In this document: piece by piece, positions 9,179 to 18,303 of the stretch
Position numbering within the stretch: position 1 is the stretch's first letter
How the letters are laid out: each line of letters starts with the position of its first letter
Source: Pelagicoccus sp. SDUM812002
GTDB taxonomy: Bacteria; Verrucomicrobiota; Verrucomicrobiia; Opitutales; Opitutaceae
Direction: 5' to 3'
NCBI RefSeq assembly: GCF_031127835.1
Contig: NZ_JARXHX010000003.1
Span: forward strand, 1 to 64,000
DNA: 64,000 nt
Position numbers and translations under genes: made by a program
The notes under the pieces: generated by a model
Databases searched by the model: none
What the model was told of the DNA's origin: nothing
The model's input: only the letters and a program-made list of their open reading frames with translations

Positions 9179-9811
9179 ATGAACAAAACTCAAGTAAAGT
9201 TGATCGAGGCGGCCGAACGCGAATTCGCGGAAAAAGGTTTTCATGGAGCTTCGATCAGAGACATTACCTCACGAGCTGGGGCGAATGTTGCATCGGTCAA
9301 CTACCACTTTGGTTCCAAGGAAACCCTGTTTATCGAGATGATCCGCTACCGACTTGAACCGCTCAACACCCTGCGGATCGGTATGCTGGACACGGCGGTT
9401 GCTAAAGCGGGACCACGACCGCTTCGTATAAAACGTATCGTAGACATTCTGGTAAGGCCGATGGTCGAGTCGCTGGTAGGAGGGACTCATGGCGAGTATT
9501 TCATGCGAGCGATGGGGCGTGGCATGGCGGAGGAAACCGCTTTTATGCAGAGACTGTACAAGGATGTATTGGCAACGCTCGTGACACGCTTCCGCAAGGA
9601 GATGAGAAGGACACTGTCCGACTTGCCAGAAACCGTTACTATCACGTGCTTCACTTACTTGCGCAGCACTCTTAGCGGTGTGCTGCAAATCCGTAAAAAC
9701 AACGTGGTACTCGAGTCGGGTATCCAGTTTCCAGATGCAGACACAATGATTGTTTATATAACTGGAGGCATAGAAGCCATCGTTAGAAACTACCGAACCA
9801 AAAACAAATAG
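9179..9811 (+). CDS. TetR-family transcriptional regulator
   Basis: A 210-residue one-component repressor. The N-terminal TetR_N HTH (residues 6-50) includes AEREFAEKGFHGASIRDITS and GANVASVNYHFGSKETLF. The C-terminal ligand domain resembles the CecR/AefR group. I chose the ATG at 9179, since the upstream TTG (9155) lies inside the candidate operator. It is the first gene of a rightward operon, 18 bp before an outer-membrane channel gene, and is divergent from the second efflux operon. The simplest reading is drug- or metabolite-responsive repression of one or both pumps. Confidence 0.9.
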   Translation: MNKTQVKLIEAAEREFAEKGFHGASIRDITSRAGANVASVNYHFGSKETLFIEMIRYRLEPLNTLRIGMLDTAVAKAGPRPLRIKRIVDILVRPMVESLVGGTHGEYFMRAMGRGMAEETAFMQRLYKDVLATLVTRFRKEMRRTLSDLPETVTITCFTYLRSTLSGVLQIRKNNVVLESGIQFPDADTMIVYITGGIEAIVRNYRTKNK

Positions 9812-9829
9812 CGAACGACTGCTCAAGCG

Positions 9830-11209
9830 ATGAACCCCCTAACATCCTCATTCCTCATTGCCGCCACCGGGCTTTTGCTTAGCTCCTGCCAAAGCGGTTT
9901 GCCCGAGCCAGAACCAGGGCAAGCGAGCGCTCTCGCGCCTTCGTCATGGGCAAGCTCCGCCGGGTCGGTAACTCCAACTCGCTGGATCTCCACTCTAGGC
10001 TCACCGCAGCTTGAAACGCTAGTACAAGAGGCGCAACAACGAAATTTCGGATTGGAAGCTGCCTCTCAAAGGTCTAGGGCTGCTGCGGCTGCTGCTCGCA
10101 TTTCTAAATCTCTCAGAATACCCAGCCTCAACGCTTCGCTGCGCTCCAGCAAAAGCCAAAACATGGCCAATTTCGCGCCGCCAGTCGCCGTCGAAACAGA
10201 TAATCACTCGCTCGGCCTATCGGCTCGGTGGGAAATCGATCTTTGGAACCGGCTTGGGTCCGAGGCCGCATCAGCCGTGGCTCAGTATCGAGCGAGTCAA
10301 TACGAGTTGGAAGCCTTTGAACTCTCACTCGCTGGACAAGTGGCTCGATCTTGGTTCTCTGCGATAGAGGCGAGGCTTCAATACGAACTCGCTAAAGCCA
10401 GCGCCCAAAGCTTTGAAAGAAACCTAGAAGCTTTGGAAAAGCGCTACTCCCGCGGACTGATCGACGCCTTTGATTTGCGGCTTACTCGATCTCAGGCTGC
10501 TGCAAGCAGGGCCACTGCTTTGAGTCGGCGCCAGCAGATGGACGCGACCCTTCGCACCCTCGAAACCTTGCTCGGACGTTATCCCTCTGCCGAGCTGGAG
10601 CTGGCGATCGCCATGCCAAAGCTAATCCCTCCCCCGGCCGCCGGTATACCATCTGACATCCTGTCTAATCGACCCGATATTCTAGCCGAAAAAAACAGGC
10701 TCATCTCCGCCCTAGCCCTCGAACAGTCAGCTAATCGCAACTGGCTGCCCAGCCTCGCCCTGACCGCCTCGGACGGCACGCTTTCGAACAGTTTTTCAGA
10801 CCTTCTCGATCGAGATTTCAACGTCTGGTCCATCGCTGGAGACTTAAGCGTGGCTCTCTTTCAAGGAGGCCGCCTCGAGGCCCAACGCGAACAGTTCAAC
10901 GCGAACCAGCTGTCGCAGCTAGCCAACTACAACGAAGTCGTCTTACAAGCGTTTCGAGAGGTCGAAACCGCTCTCCGCGGCGAATCAAATCTGCACGAGC
11001 TCGAGGTCGCTACCACGATCAGCGCCGAAGAAAGTGAACAAGCGGAGCAACAAGCATGGCAGCTCTACGAACGCGGTCTGGTGGACATTACGGCCGTACT
11101 CGATGCTGAACGCCGCGCCTTCGGAGCCAAGTCACAGTTGATCTCCATTCAAAACCAACGCCTCCAAAATCGAATCAATCTACACATCGCCCTCGGCGAC
11201 GAACTGTAG
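9830..11209 (+). CDS. Outer-membrane efflux channel lipoprotein (TolC/NodT family), operon 2
   Basis: A 459-residue OMF channel with a lipobox (LLLSSC, Cys at residue 20) and two OEP coiled-coil repeats. Family segments include LSARWEIDLWNRLGSEAASA, LSNRPDILAEKNRLISALAL and the C-terminal YERGLVDITAVLDAERRAF. It follows the TetR gene by 18 bp and precedes the adaptor by 19 bp. It is paralogous to the channel at 7482-8918 in length, lipobox position and gene order. Confidence 0.92.
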   Translation: MNPLTSSFLIAATGLLLSSCQSGLPEPEPGQASALAPSSWASSAGSVTPTRWISTLGSPQLETLVQEAQQRNFGLEAASQRSRAAAAAARISKSLRIPSLNASLRSSKSQNMANFAPPVAVETDNHSLGLSARWEIDLWNRLGSEAASAVAQYRASQYELEAFELSLAGQVARSWFSAIEARLQYELAKASAQSFERNLEALEKRYSRGLIDAFDLRLTRSQAAASRATALSRRQQMDATLRTLETLLGRYPSAELELAIAMPKLIPPPAAGIPSDILSNRPDILAEKNRLISALALEQSANRNWLPSLALTASDGTLSNSFSDLLDRDFNVWSIAGDLSVALFQGGRLEAQREQFNANQLSQLANYNEVVLQAFREVETALRGESNLHELEVATTISAEESEQAEQQAWQLYERGLVDITAVLDAERRAFGAKSQLISIQNQRLQNRINLHIALGDEL

Positions 11210-11228
11210 TTTTCCGCCCACTACTCTC

Positions 11229-12488
11229 ATGGAAGAAAAAGAATACCGCCCCAGCTTTCCCCAATGGCTCATTTTTCACGTCTTGCCCGCCGGGCTCATC
11301 CTTCTCCTCGGATCTGTCGTCATCATCGGTGTCGCCATTTTCTTCAAACACACTCCGGAGACGAGACCTTCCGCGAAGGTGGTGCCGACCGTCGAGGTAA
11401 TCGAGGTCCAGCCGGAAACCGTACAAGCCGTAGTTGAAAGCCAAGGCATCGTCGAAGCCCGTACGCAGACCACACTCTTCGCCGAGGTGTCAGGCCGAGT
11501 CGAGCGTGTATCGCCCGCGCTTTACGCTGGCGGGTTCTTCGCCAAAGGCGATGTTCTGGCTCATATCGATAATACAGACTACCTTGCCAACCTAGCCGCA
11601 GCAAAAAGCCGCCAGGCCGAAGCACAGCTCGCCTACGAACAGGAACAAGCAGCCAGCTCCCAGGCCATGGAAGACTGGAAAAGTGTCGGTAGCGGAGACA
11701 CGCCAGGCGAACTCGTCTTACGCAAACCACAACTCGCCCGAGCGCTCGCCAACCTCGAGGCAGCCACCGCGAACGTGAAGTCTGCTGAACGCGACCTCGA
11801 GCGCACCGTGGTGAGGGCCCCGTATGACGGACGCGTGCAAACGAAATTCGTCGACTTAGGCCAATTCGTAAATGCCCGCACCAGCCAGATAGCGAGTATT
11901 TACTCAGTGGATACCGCCGAAGTGCGACTTGGCATCAGCCTCGAGGAAACACGCCTCATATCCTTGCCGGAAACCTACGCCGACGGTACCACTAATGGAG
12001 AAAAGCCGAAGGTCACGATTACTGCCACCTACGGTGGAGTTGACTACGATTGGGAAGGCGTAATCGACAGGTCGGAAGGATCAGTAGATCCGCAAACACG
12101 CCTGTTGTATTTAGTTGCCCAAATCGAAAACCCTTACGAACGAGCCGGTGATTCAAATCGGCCTCCCCTAAAGGTAGGCTCCTTTGTCAGAGCGGAGATC
12201 ATGGGCGAGACTATCCAGCAATCGTTCATCTTGCCCCGCCAAACCTTGCGCGAGAACGATTCGCTTTACGTCGTCACGGAGGACAGGAAACTGGAGATTA
12301 GAGAAATACAGCCATTCCAGAAAAAGCGAGAGAGCGTCATTATCCGCGAAGGCTTGGAAGCTGGCGAACTCGTTTGCCTCACACCGCTGCAATACGTGGT
12401 CAACGGGATGGAAGTTCGAATCGAGGGCGACCCGGAACCGAACCCAGCAGAGATTGAATCAGAGCTTCAATCGGACAGCGAACTGTAA
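11229..12488 (+). CDS. RND efflux periplasmic adaptor (membrane fusion protein), operon 2
   Basis: A 419-residue AcrA/HlyD-type adaptor. A single N-terminal transmembrane segment (about residues 12-38) precedes lipoyl half-motif GRVERVSPALYAGGFFAKGD, an alpha-hairpin and the second half VVRAPYDGRVQTKFVDLGQF, then the beta-barrel and membrane-proximal domains. Residues such as GETIQQSFILPRQTLRENDS match the paralog's GTTLEDVFVVPRSVYRENN region. It lacks the long Pro/Gly-rich tail of the adaptor at 5996-7429. It is spaced 19 and 21 bp from its neighbours, so translation in one operon is likely. Confidence 0.92.
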   Translation: MEEKEYRPSFPQWLIFHVLPAGLILLLGSVVIIGVAIFFKHTPETRPSAKVVPTVEVIEVQPETVQAVVESQGIVEARTQTTLFAEVSGRVERVSPALYAGGFFAKGDVLAHIDNTDYLANLAAAKSRQAEAQLAYEQEQAASSQAMEDWKSVGSGDTPGELVLRKPQLARALANLEAATANVKSAERDLERTVVRAPYDGRVQTKFVDLGQFVNARTSQIASIYSVDTAEVRLGISLEETRLISLPETYADGTTNGEKPKVTITATYGGVDYDWEGVIDRSEGSVDPQTRLLYLVAQIENPYERAGDSNRPPLKVGSFVRAEIMGETIQQSFILPRQTLRENDSLYVVTEDRKLEIREIQPFQKKRESVIIREGLEAGELVCLTPLQYVVNGMEVRIEGDPEPNPAEIESELQSDSEL

Positions 12489-12509
12489 GCGCTCAACCCC
12501 TACATACGA

Positions 12510-15500
12510 ATGATTGCTTGGTTCACAAGAAACGGCGTAGCGGCTAATTTATTGATGCTGATCCTAGTGATTGGCGGGCTCGCTTCCGCTTTCACTGCCA
12601 AGACGGAACTCTTCCCAGAGTTCTCGCTCGATATGGTCGCCGTGCGCGTTCCATTCCTGGGCGCTTCGCCAGAGGAGGTCGAGGAGCTGGTAATCATCCG
12701 CATCGAAGAGGCCTTGCAAGGCGTCAATGGGATAAAGGAAATTAACTCAGTCGCATCCGAAGGATACGGCTCCGTGACAGTCACAGTTAATAAAGGCTAC
12801 TCGGTATCCAAACTAAAGGATGACATAAAAACGAGAGTCGACGCCATACCTAGTTTTCCGGCCAATACGGAACGACCCATTGTTGAGGAAATCCTGATAC
12901 CGAAAGACGTAATCCGCATCTCCGTATTCGGCGACACCAGCGAGATCGAGATCAAAAAAATCGCCCAGCGGGTGCGTGACGAGCTAACGGAAATCTCGGG
13001 AATCAGCCAAGTATCCATGGAAGGGGTGCGAGCCTACGAACTCTCTATCGATGTTACCGAAAATGCCCTGCGAAGCTATAACTTAACGTTCGAACAGGTG
13101 GTCGCAGCCGTGCGAGCAAACTCGCTCGACCTTCCCGGAGGCATGATCAAAGCCGACGGCGGGGAAATCCAACTGCGCACGAAGGAACAGGCCTACGATG
13201 CATTCGACTTCGAAAACATCGTATTGCTGACCAAACCAGACGGCTCTCGCGTTTACGTTAAGGATATAGCAACCGTGGACGACGGTCTCGTCGACAACGA
13301 CACCGCGAGTTACTTCAACGGGAAACCGGCCGCTACCATCCTCATTCGCGAGGTAGGCGATGAGAATCCGCTCGAAATCTCAGAATCGGTCTATGACTAT
13401 GTGGAAAAGGCGGGGTCGTCCTGGATACCGGATGGAGTGACCTTGGAAGCGTGGAGCGACTCCTCCTTCTACCTGCGCGGGCGTATCGATATGCTTTTGG
13501 AAAACGGAGCAATCGGATTTGGACTCGTGTTGATTTCCCTGACAATTTTCCTGCGCCCCTCCCTGGCCTTCTTCGTAGCGATCGGCATCCCCGTAAGCTT
13601 CTTGGCAACTTTGGCGATCGGTCCTTTTGTCGGCATCACAGTCAATCTGCTTTCGCTCTTCGCCTTCATCCTCGTGTTGGGTATCGTCGTGGACGATGCC
13701 ATCGTGGTAGGAGAAAGCGTCTTCACAGAATTCCAAAAAAAGGGGCCCGGCGTTCAGAGCGCCGTTGCTGGCACTCACAAGGTTTCTACTCCCGTTACCT
13801 TTGCCGTTCTGACGACCATGGTTGCCTTCGTACCCATTTTTCTACTACCAGGAATGGCGGGCAAGTTCATGGGCGTAATCCCTTTCGTCGTAATCCCCAC
13901 TCTCGGCTTCTCGCTCGTCCAAAGCAAGCTGGTCCTGCCCTACCACTTATCCCTCTGCAATGTCGGCGACAAGCACGACCGCGACCAACTCAACGCCTTC
14001 TCGCGCCTGCAGCGACGTTTCTCGGACGGGCTGGAACGGTTCATCGAGCGAAACTACCAGCCTTGGCTTAAGCGAGCGATCAAGTGGCGTTGGTACACGT
14101 TTACCATCTTCAGCTTGTTTTTCGTGGCCTCTGTCGCCCTACCCATTTCGGGGGCTATCCGCTTTGTCTTTTTCCCCAGCGTGCCTTCCGACTACATCTT
14201 CACGGGGCTGACTATGATCGAAGGAACTCCGGTCGCGGAAACCCAGAAGGCCCTAGACCGCATCGAAAAAGCCTTGGAAGATATCCGCCGCGACGACATC
14301 GAAGCCGGCCTCACCGATCCCGTTAAGAACAAGCTGGTAAGCCTCGGTGCATCGAGCAACCCTGGGGGACCGGGTGGAGGCGGCGGCGGCGCCTCGGGCA
14401 GCAACGTAGCCCAAATCGTGCTGGAGCTTGCGAAGAGCGAAGTCAGCGACTCCAATGCTGACGATGTAGTCGATCGATGGAGACAAAAAGTTGGCCAGAT
14501 TCCTGGAGCGAAACGGCTTAATTTCCAATCGAACGCCAGCGGTCCGGTCGGATTGCCAGTGGACATCCAGCTTACCGGGCGCGACTTTACAAAGCTCAAA
14601 GCTGCCTCTCTCGAGATCCAAGAGAGACTAAAGGAGGTAAATGGGCTCTACGATATTCGAGACACCTACTCCGAAGGAAAACGCGAACTTAAGATACGCT
14701 TGAAGGACAATGCCCGAGCCCTCGGGCTCAATGCGGCAGACCTCGGTCGACAGGTCCGCAACGCATTTTACGGCGCCGAGATTCAGCGCGTGCAACGCGA
14801 CAAGGAAGACGTGAAGATAATGGTCCGCTACCCTCGATCTGAAAGGGAGTCGCTAGGAGACTTGGAGAATATGCGTATCGTCAGCCCCAGCGGGGCTCGT
14901 GTGCCGATTCAGGAAGTGGCGGATATCGAGATGGGAACCGGCTACCCGTCCATCACGCGTCTCGACCGCAAACGAATCGTAAACGTGCAAGCGGAAGCGG
15001 ATAAAGGAACGATCACTACCAACGAAATCAAAAGCGAGGTATACGGAAAGATACTTCCTGAAGTGCTAAGCAAATACCCGAGCGTAACTCCCGCCATGGG
15101 TGGCGAGGCCAAGGACTTCGCAGAGTCTGGGCCAGCCCTCGTCGGCGGTTCGCTCATCGTGCTCGTGCTGATTTATATGCTGTTGGCTATTCCGTTTAAG
15201 AGCTACATCCAACCCATCATCGTTATCGCCGTGATACCTTTCGGAGTTGCGGGCGCCATCGTCGGTCACCTCTACGGCTTCCAAGACCTCAGCCTTCTAT
15301 CTTTCATCGGCATGATCGCGATGGCCGGTGTGGTGGTGAACGACTCGCTCGTCCTCGTGGAAAGAATAAATAGCCTGAGGGCCGACGGAATGAGCCTCTT
15401 CGAAGCCGTTCGCATCGGAGGCATGCAACGTTTCCGAGCGATTCTCCTGACCTCCGTTACCACCTTTGTCGGACTCGTCCCCATCTTGCATGAAACCAGT

Positions 15501-15668
15501 CTGCAAGCTCAGTTCCTCATACCCATGGCCACTTCGCTCGCGTTCGGCGTCGCCTTCGCCACTTTCATCACACTCTTCTTGGTCCCCTGCGTTTACCTGA
15601 TGCTGGAGGACCTCAAGTGGGCTTTCCAGACGTGGTGGGGCGGACTCCGAGGCGGTTATCGAAGATAG
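12510..15668 (+). CDS. RND-family efflux pump, inner-membrane permease (AcrB/HAE1-like), pump 2
   Basis: A 1052-residue RND transporter with twelve predicted membrane segments and two periplasmic porter domains. TM1 is MIAWFTRNGVAANLLMLILV. The TM4 proton-relay Asp pair is in LGIVVDDAIVVGESVF, and TM10 carries AGVVVNDSLVLVERIN. A Gly-rich loop (GGPGGGGGGASG, about residue 620) sits in the second porter domain and is absent from pump 1. It is the last gene of the tetR-channel-adaptor-pump operon. The substrate is not predictable from sequence. Confidence 0.93.
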   Translation: MIAWFTRNGVAANLLMLILVIGGLASAFTAKTELFPEFSLDMVAVRVPFLGASPEEVEELVIIRIEEALQGVNGIKEINSVASEGYGSVTVTVNKGYSVSKLKDDIKTRVDAIPSFPANTERPIVEEILIPKDVIRISVFGDTSEIEIKKIAQRVRDELTEISGISQVSMEGVRAYELSIDVTENALRSYNLTFEQVVAAVRANSLDLPGGMIKADGGEIQLRTKEQAYDAFDFENIVLLTKPDGSRVYVKDIATVDDGLVDNDTASYFNGKPAATILIREVGDENPLEISESVYDYVEKAGSSWIPDGVTLEAWSDSSFYLRGRIDMLLENGAIGFGLVLISLTIFLRPSLAFFVAIGIPVSFLATLAIGPFVGITVNLLSLFAFILVLGIVVDDAIVVGESVFTEFQKKGPGVQSAVAGTHKVSTPVTFAVLTTMVAFVPIFLLPGMAGKFMGVIPFVVIPTLGFSLVQSKLVLPYHLSLCNVGDKHDRDQLNAFSRLQRRFSDGLERFIERNYQPWLKRAIKWRWYTFTIFSLFFVASVALPISGAIRFVFFPSVPSDYIFTGLTMIEGTPVAETQKALDRIEKALEDIRRDDIEAGLTDPVKNKLVSLGASSNPGGPGGGGGGASGSNVAQIVLELAKSEVSDSNADDVVDRWRQKVGQIPGAKRLNFQSNASGPVGLPVDIQLTGRDFTKLKAASLEIQERLKEVNGLYDIRDTYSEGKRELKIRLKDNARALGLNAADLGRQVRNAFYGAEIQRVQRDKEDVKIMVRYPRSERESLGDLENMRIVSPSGARVPIQEVADIEMGTGYPSITRLDRKRIVNVQAEADKGTITTNEIKSEVYGKILPEVLSKYPSVTPAMGGEAKDFAESGPALVGGSLIVLVLIYMLLAIPFKSYIQPIIVIAVIPFGVAGAIVGHLYGFQDLSLLSFIGMIAMAGVVVNDSLVLVERINSLRADGMSLFEAVRIGGMQRFRAILLTSVTTFVGLVPILHETSLQAQFLIPMATSLAFGVAFATFITLFLVPCVYLMLEDLKWAFQTWWGGLRGGYRR

Positions 15669-15883
15669 TTTCCCCTAATCTCTCAAGCCGAACTCGAGAG
15701 CAAGTATTTCGAGAAAGGGTAAGCCCTCGGAGGCCTTGTTTAGAGTGCGCCATAGCAAGAGTCCAGATTCCTGCATACTTGTGCTTGCTCGCCTCGTAGA
15801 CCTGTTACTCTCTCTAAAGCGTAATCGCTATACGCGTGTGCAAGCTGCCTCGAACGATCAACCCCCGCCCCCCATTTATCGCC

Positions 15884-16960
15884 ATGGATAAACCACGTGT
15901 ACTGATGAAGGACGTAGCCAAAGTCGCCGGCGTCCACCAGACAACCGTTTCGCTCGCACTGCGCAACCATCCTAGCCTTCCGCAGAAGACACGCGATCGA
16001 ATCCAAAAGCTTGCCAACGAAATGGGGTACCGACCCGATCCCGCCCTCTCTGCCTTGGTGGCTTATCGCCAAGCGACCAAGAATCAACCGAGCGAGCAGG
16101 TCATAGCTTGGATAATCAATGTCAAAGACGACCTCCGGTCGAGCGGGCTGCACGTGCACCGCCTCCTGATGGAAGGGGCGAAGGAGAGGGCCAATGAACT
16201 GGGCTACAAACTCGATATCTTTTGGCTAGGCAAGGAGTACAAGGACAGCAAATCGCTCAATCGCGTCCTCAAGGCTCGCGGCATTCAGGGAGTTATCTTC
16301 GGCGCCTTCGACTACCACGAGGAGCCCTTCGAGCTCGATTGGGACTTGTTCTCCTGCATCAAAGTCAACCCGCTACCCGAGGCGCTGCCTTTTGACTCGG
16401 TCCTTTGCGATCAGATAGATGCGGTCGGCCAGGTCGTATCGGAACTACGCCGGGTTGGCGTCGAGCGATTCGGTTTGGCAGTTTCGGAATTTGAGGAAAT
16501 CCACAAGCGCTTTACCTTTGCTGCTGGGTTCCATACGCACCGCCGCCAGATTGCCCCCGAAAACTGGATACCGCCCTTTTATTTCCAGCACGGAGCGGAA
16601 TACAAAGAGGACGTTATTCCAGCGACCTTGGAATGGGCGCGAGAAAACAAGCTTCAGGCCCTCATCAGCAATTGGAACAATATAGAGGTCGTAGCCCGCA
16701 AGCTGAACGAAGAAGGCCAGGATTGTCGCTTCATCTCGCTCGACGCAGACGAAACCACTGCTCGCCATGGTGGCATTCACCAAGACCACCGCGAAAACGG
16801 GAGACGCGCCGTCGATATGGCCGTGGGTCAAATCAAGACTTTCCGACGAGGCAAGGAGACAAGCCCTTCCACCACGCTGGTAGCAGCCAAAATGATGCCT
16901 ATCCCAGAGGAAAACCCCCTCAAGGCCGAGCTCAAATCTCAAGCGGTTCTGGCGTCTTGA
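15884..16960 (+). CDS. LacI-family transcriptional regulator
   Basis: A 358-residue protein with an N-terminal LacI HTH (VLMKDVAKVAGVHQTTVSLA, residues 7-26) and hinge (ALRNHPSLPQKTRDRI), then a periplasmic-binding-protein-like effector domain (type Peripla_BP_3). The ATG at 15884 was chosen because the HTH starts right after it. A GTG at 15836 would add 16 unlike residues. No transporter or glycoside hydrolase lies next to it, so the regulon is remote. A weak inverted repeat sits near 15818-15829. Effector unknown, probably a carbohydrate. Confidence 0.88.
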   Translation: MDKPRVLMKDVAKVAGVHQTTVSLALRNHPSLPQKTRDRIQKLANEMGYRPDPALSALVAYRQATKNQPSEQVIAWIINVKDDLRSSGLHVHRLLMEGAKERANELGYKLDIFWLGKEYKDSKSLNRVLKARGIQGVIFGAFDYHEEPFELDWDLFSCIKVNPLPEALPFDSVLCDQIDAVGQVVSELRRVGVERFGLAVSEFEEIHKRFTFAAGFHTHRRQIAPENWIPPFYFQHGAEYKEDVIPATLEWARENKLQALISNWNNIEVVARKLNEEGQDCRFISLDADETTARHGGIHQDHRENGRRAVDMAVGQIKTFRRGKETSPSTTLVAAKMMPIPEENPLKAELKSQAVLAS

Positions 16961-17003
16961 TCCGCGCCTCGACTGGGGCTCGCGAAACTGCTTCACCATA
17001 ACT

Positions 17004-17036
17004 AAGGCCGCCTCCGAGAACCATGGAAGCGGCTTT
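17004..17036 (+). terminator. Probable rho-independent terminator after the LacI gene
   Basis: AAGGCCGCCTCC pairs with GGAAGCGGCTTT across a 9-nt loop, with one mismatch, 44 bp after the lacI-type stop codon. The T tract is only three bases, so it may be a weak terminator. Confidence 0.5.
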
Positions 17037-17210
17037 GCCATTTCAGCAATATGCGTTCGCCCGCTGGGATCCATGGCAGCTACTTGAGCGTATCACCCAC
17101 TGAAGCGCCTCATTTGGCGGGTTGAAAGGGAGTTGAACTACGAAAAACCGTCTGTGGGAATCAGAGGGACCTTCTGAAGCATTCAGTTCCCGAAAAGAAG
17201 CACGTTAAAG

Positions 17211-17240
17211 ATTGTTCACGCTTTGTTCAGTTTTGTATTG
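17211..17240 (+). promoter_or_regulatory. 11-bp direct repeats upstream of the MerR regulator (candidate LitR/CarH-type operator)
   Basis: TTGTTCA occurs at 17212-17218 and again at 17223-17229, a spacing of 11 bp, with a weaker third copy (TTGTATT) in the next 11-bp register. CarH/LitR light regulators are known to bind tandem 11-bp direct repeats with a TTGTACA-like core. The array lies 45-60 bp before the start of the MerR-like gene at 17274, where autoregulation would be expected. The remainder of 16961-17210 shows only the terminator and no gene. Confidence 0.5.
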
Positions 17241-17273
17241 AAACAATAACGAACCATCGTTTTAAGTTCACTC

Positions 17274-18242
17274 ATGATCCAAGAAACCGACGCACCCTCT
17301 GGCTACAAAATCGGCACCGCTGCTAAGATGGCGGGCATTTCCCCGAACACAATCCGCACCTGGATGCGACGCGACTATTTCACGGCATCGATCGAAACTG
17401 ATTCTGGAGAACGAATCCTGAGCAGTGACGACCTCAGACGCCTCATATCGCTCAAATCGCTCATCGACCTCGGCGATTCCATTGGCCAAATTGCGCGCCT
17501 AGACACGGAAACCCTGCAGAAGCGACTGGCAGAGCTGAAGTCCACCAGCGAAAGCTCCTACGCCAACGATATACCCTCCCTCACCGACCTGGAAGCTGGC
17601 TTCGTGACACCAACGAACAGCGTCCGACTCTCAGCCGCTACTCCGCTTTTCTGGAACTCCAAAAAATTCGAGTCAGTGGAGAGCCTCGCGGAACACGCCG
17701 CTGGCCACCACAACATAAGCATCGCCCTGATTGACAGCCAAGGGCCCAACCCTGTGGAAAAGGCCGCGATCCTTGATTTCGCGAAAAAGAATCCAGAGAT
17801 CACCGTCGTCCTGATTTTCGACTTTATGCCGCGAGCGCTCCTTAAGGATCTCGCTAAAGCGCAGGTTCATTTGCTCCGTTGGCCGATCAACAGCATCATG
17901 CTCGAGCGCTACCTTTACAGCTTGATGCCTAGTATCTCGCACCCACGGGCCCGAGCAGCTATGATCAACGAGCCACCTCCACGCTTGTTCAGCGAACGGC
18001 AACTTTCCGAGATCGCCAACTCCTTGCCGGAACTCGAGTGCGAGTGCCCTCGCCATGTAAGCTCCATCATCACCAGCTTGGGGGCTTTCGAGGACTACAG
18101 CAACCAATGCCTCAATGCCACTGACAAGGACAAAGAGATTCACGAATACCTGTACACAGAGACGGCCAAGGCTAGACGCATAATGGAGCTCGCCCTGATC
18201 CGGCTTTGCAAGGAAGATGGAATAGACATCCCGCAAAGCTAG
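17274..18242 (+). CDS. MerR-family regulator, LitR/CarH-like but without B12-binding motifs
   Basis: A 322-residue protein. An N-terminal MerR HTH (YKIGTAAKMAGISPNTIRTW, then DYFTASIETDSGERILSSDD, residues 11-55) and a linker precede a Rossmann-like region of alternating strands and helices (NISIALIDSQGPNPV ... EITVVLIFDFMPRALLKDLA, about 145-200). The C-terminal helical part carries ECECPRHVSSIITSLGAFED. The cobalamin-contact DxHxxG of CarH is missing. The CxCPxH motif may hold a metal or act as a thiol switch, which is inference. It heads the lipid-modification operon; the next start codon is 62 bp downstream. Light or singlet-oxygen stress is the likely signal class. Confidence 0.8.
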   Translation: MIQETDAPSGYKIGTAAKMAGISPNTIRTWMRRDYFTASIETDSGERILSSDDLRRLISLKSLIDLGDSIGQIARLDTETLQKRLAELKSTSESSYANDIPSLTDLEAGFVTPTNSVRLSAATPLFWNSKKFESVESLAEHAAGHHNISIALIDSQGPNPVEKAAILDFAKKNPEITVVLIFDFMPRALLKDLAKAQVHLLRWPINSIMLERYLYSLMPSISHPRARAAMINEPPPRLFSERQLSEIANSLPELECECPRHVSSIITSLGAFEDYSNQCLNATDKDKEIHEYLYTETAKARRIMELALIRLCKEDGIDIPQS

Positions 18243-18303
18243 TTGCCTGACGAGCCTATTGCGACTCACGAAACCTGCTCGCGATCCACTCACCACTATA
18301 TCA

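Noticed and set aside
14360-14405. Gly-rich stretch in pump 2 as a frameshift or repeat expansion
   Set aside because: The reading frame continues normally on both sides and RND porter loops tolerate such inserts. It is treated as a flexible loop.
15818-15829. AGCG-TAAT-CGCT inverted repeat as a LacI operator
   Set aside because: Arms of only four bases, and no central CG of the usual LacI-family operator. Too weak to call.
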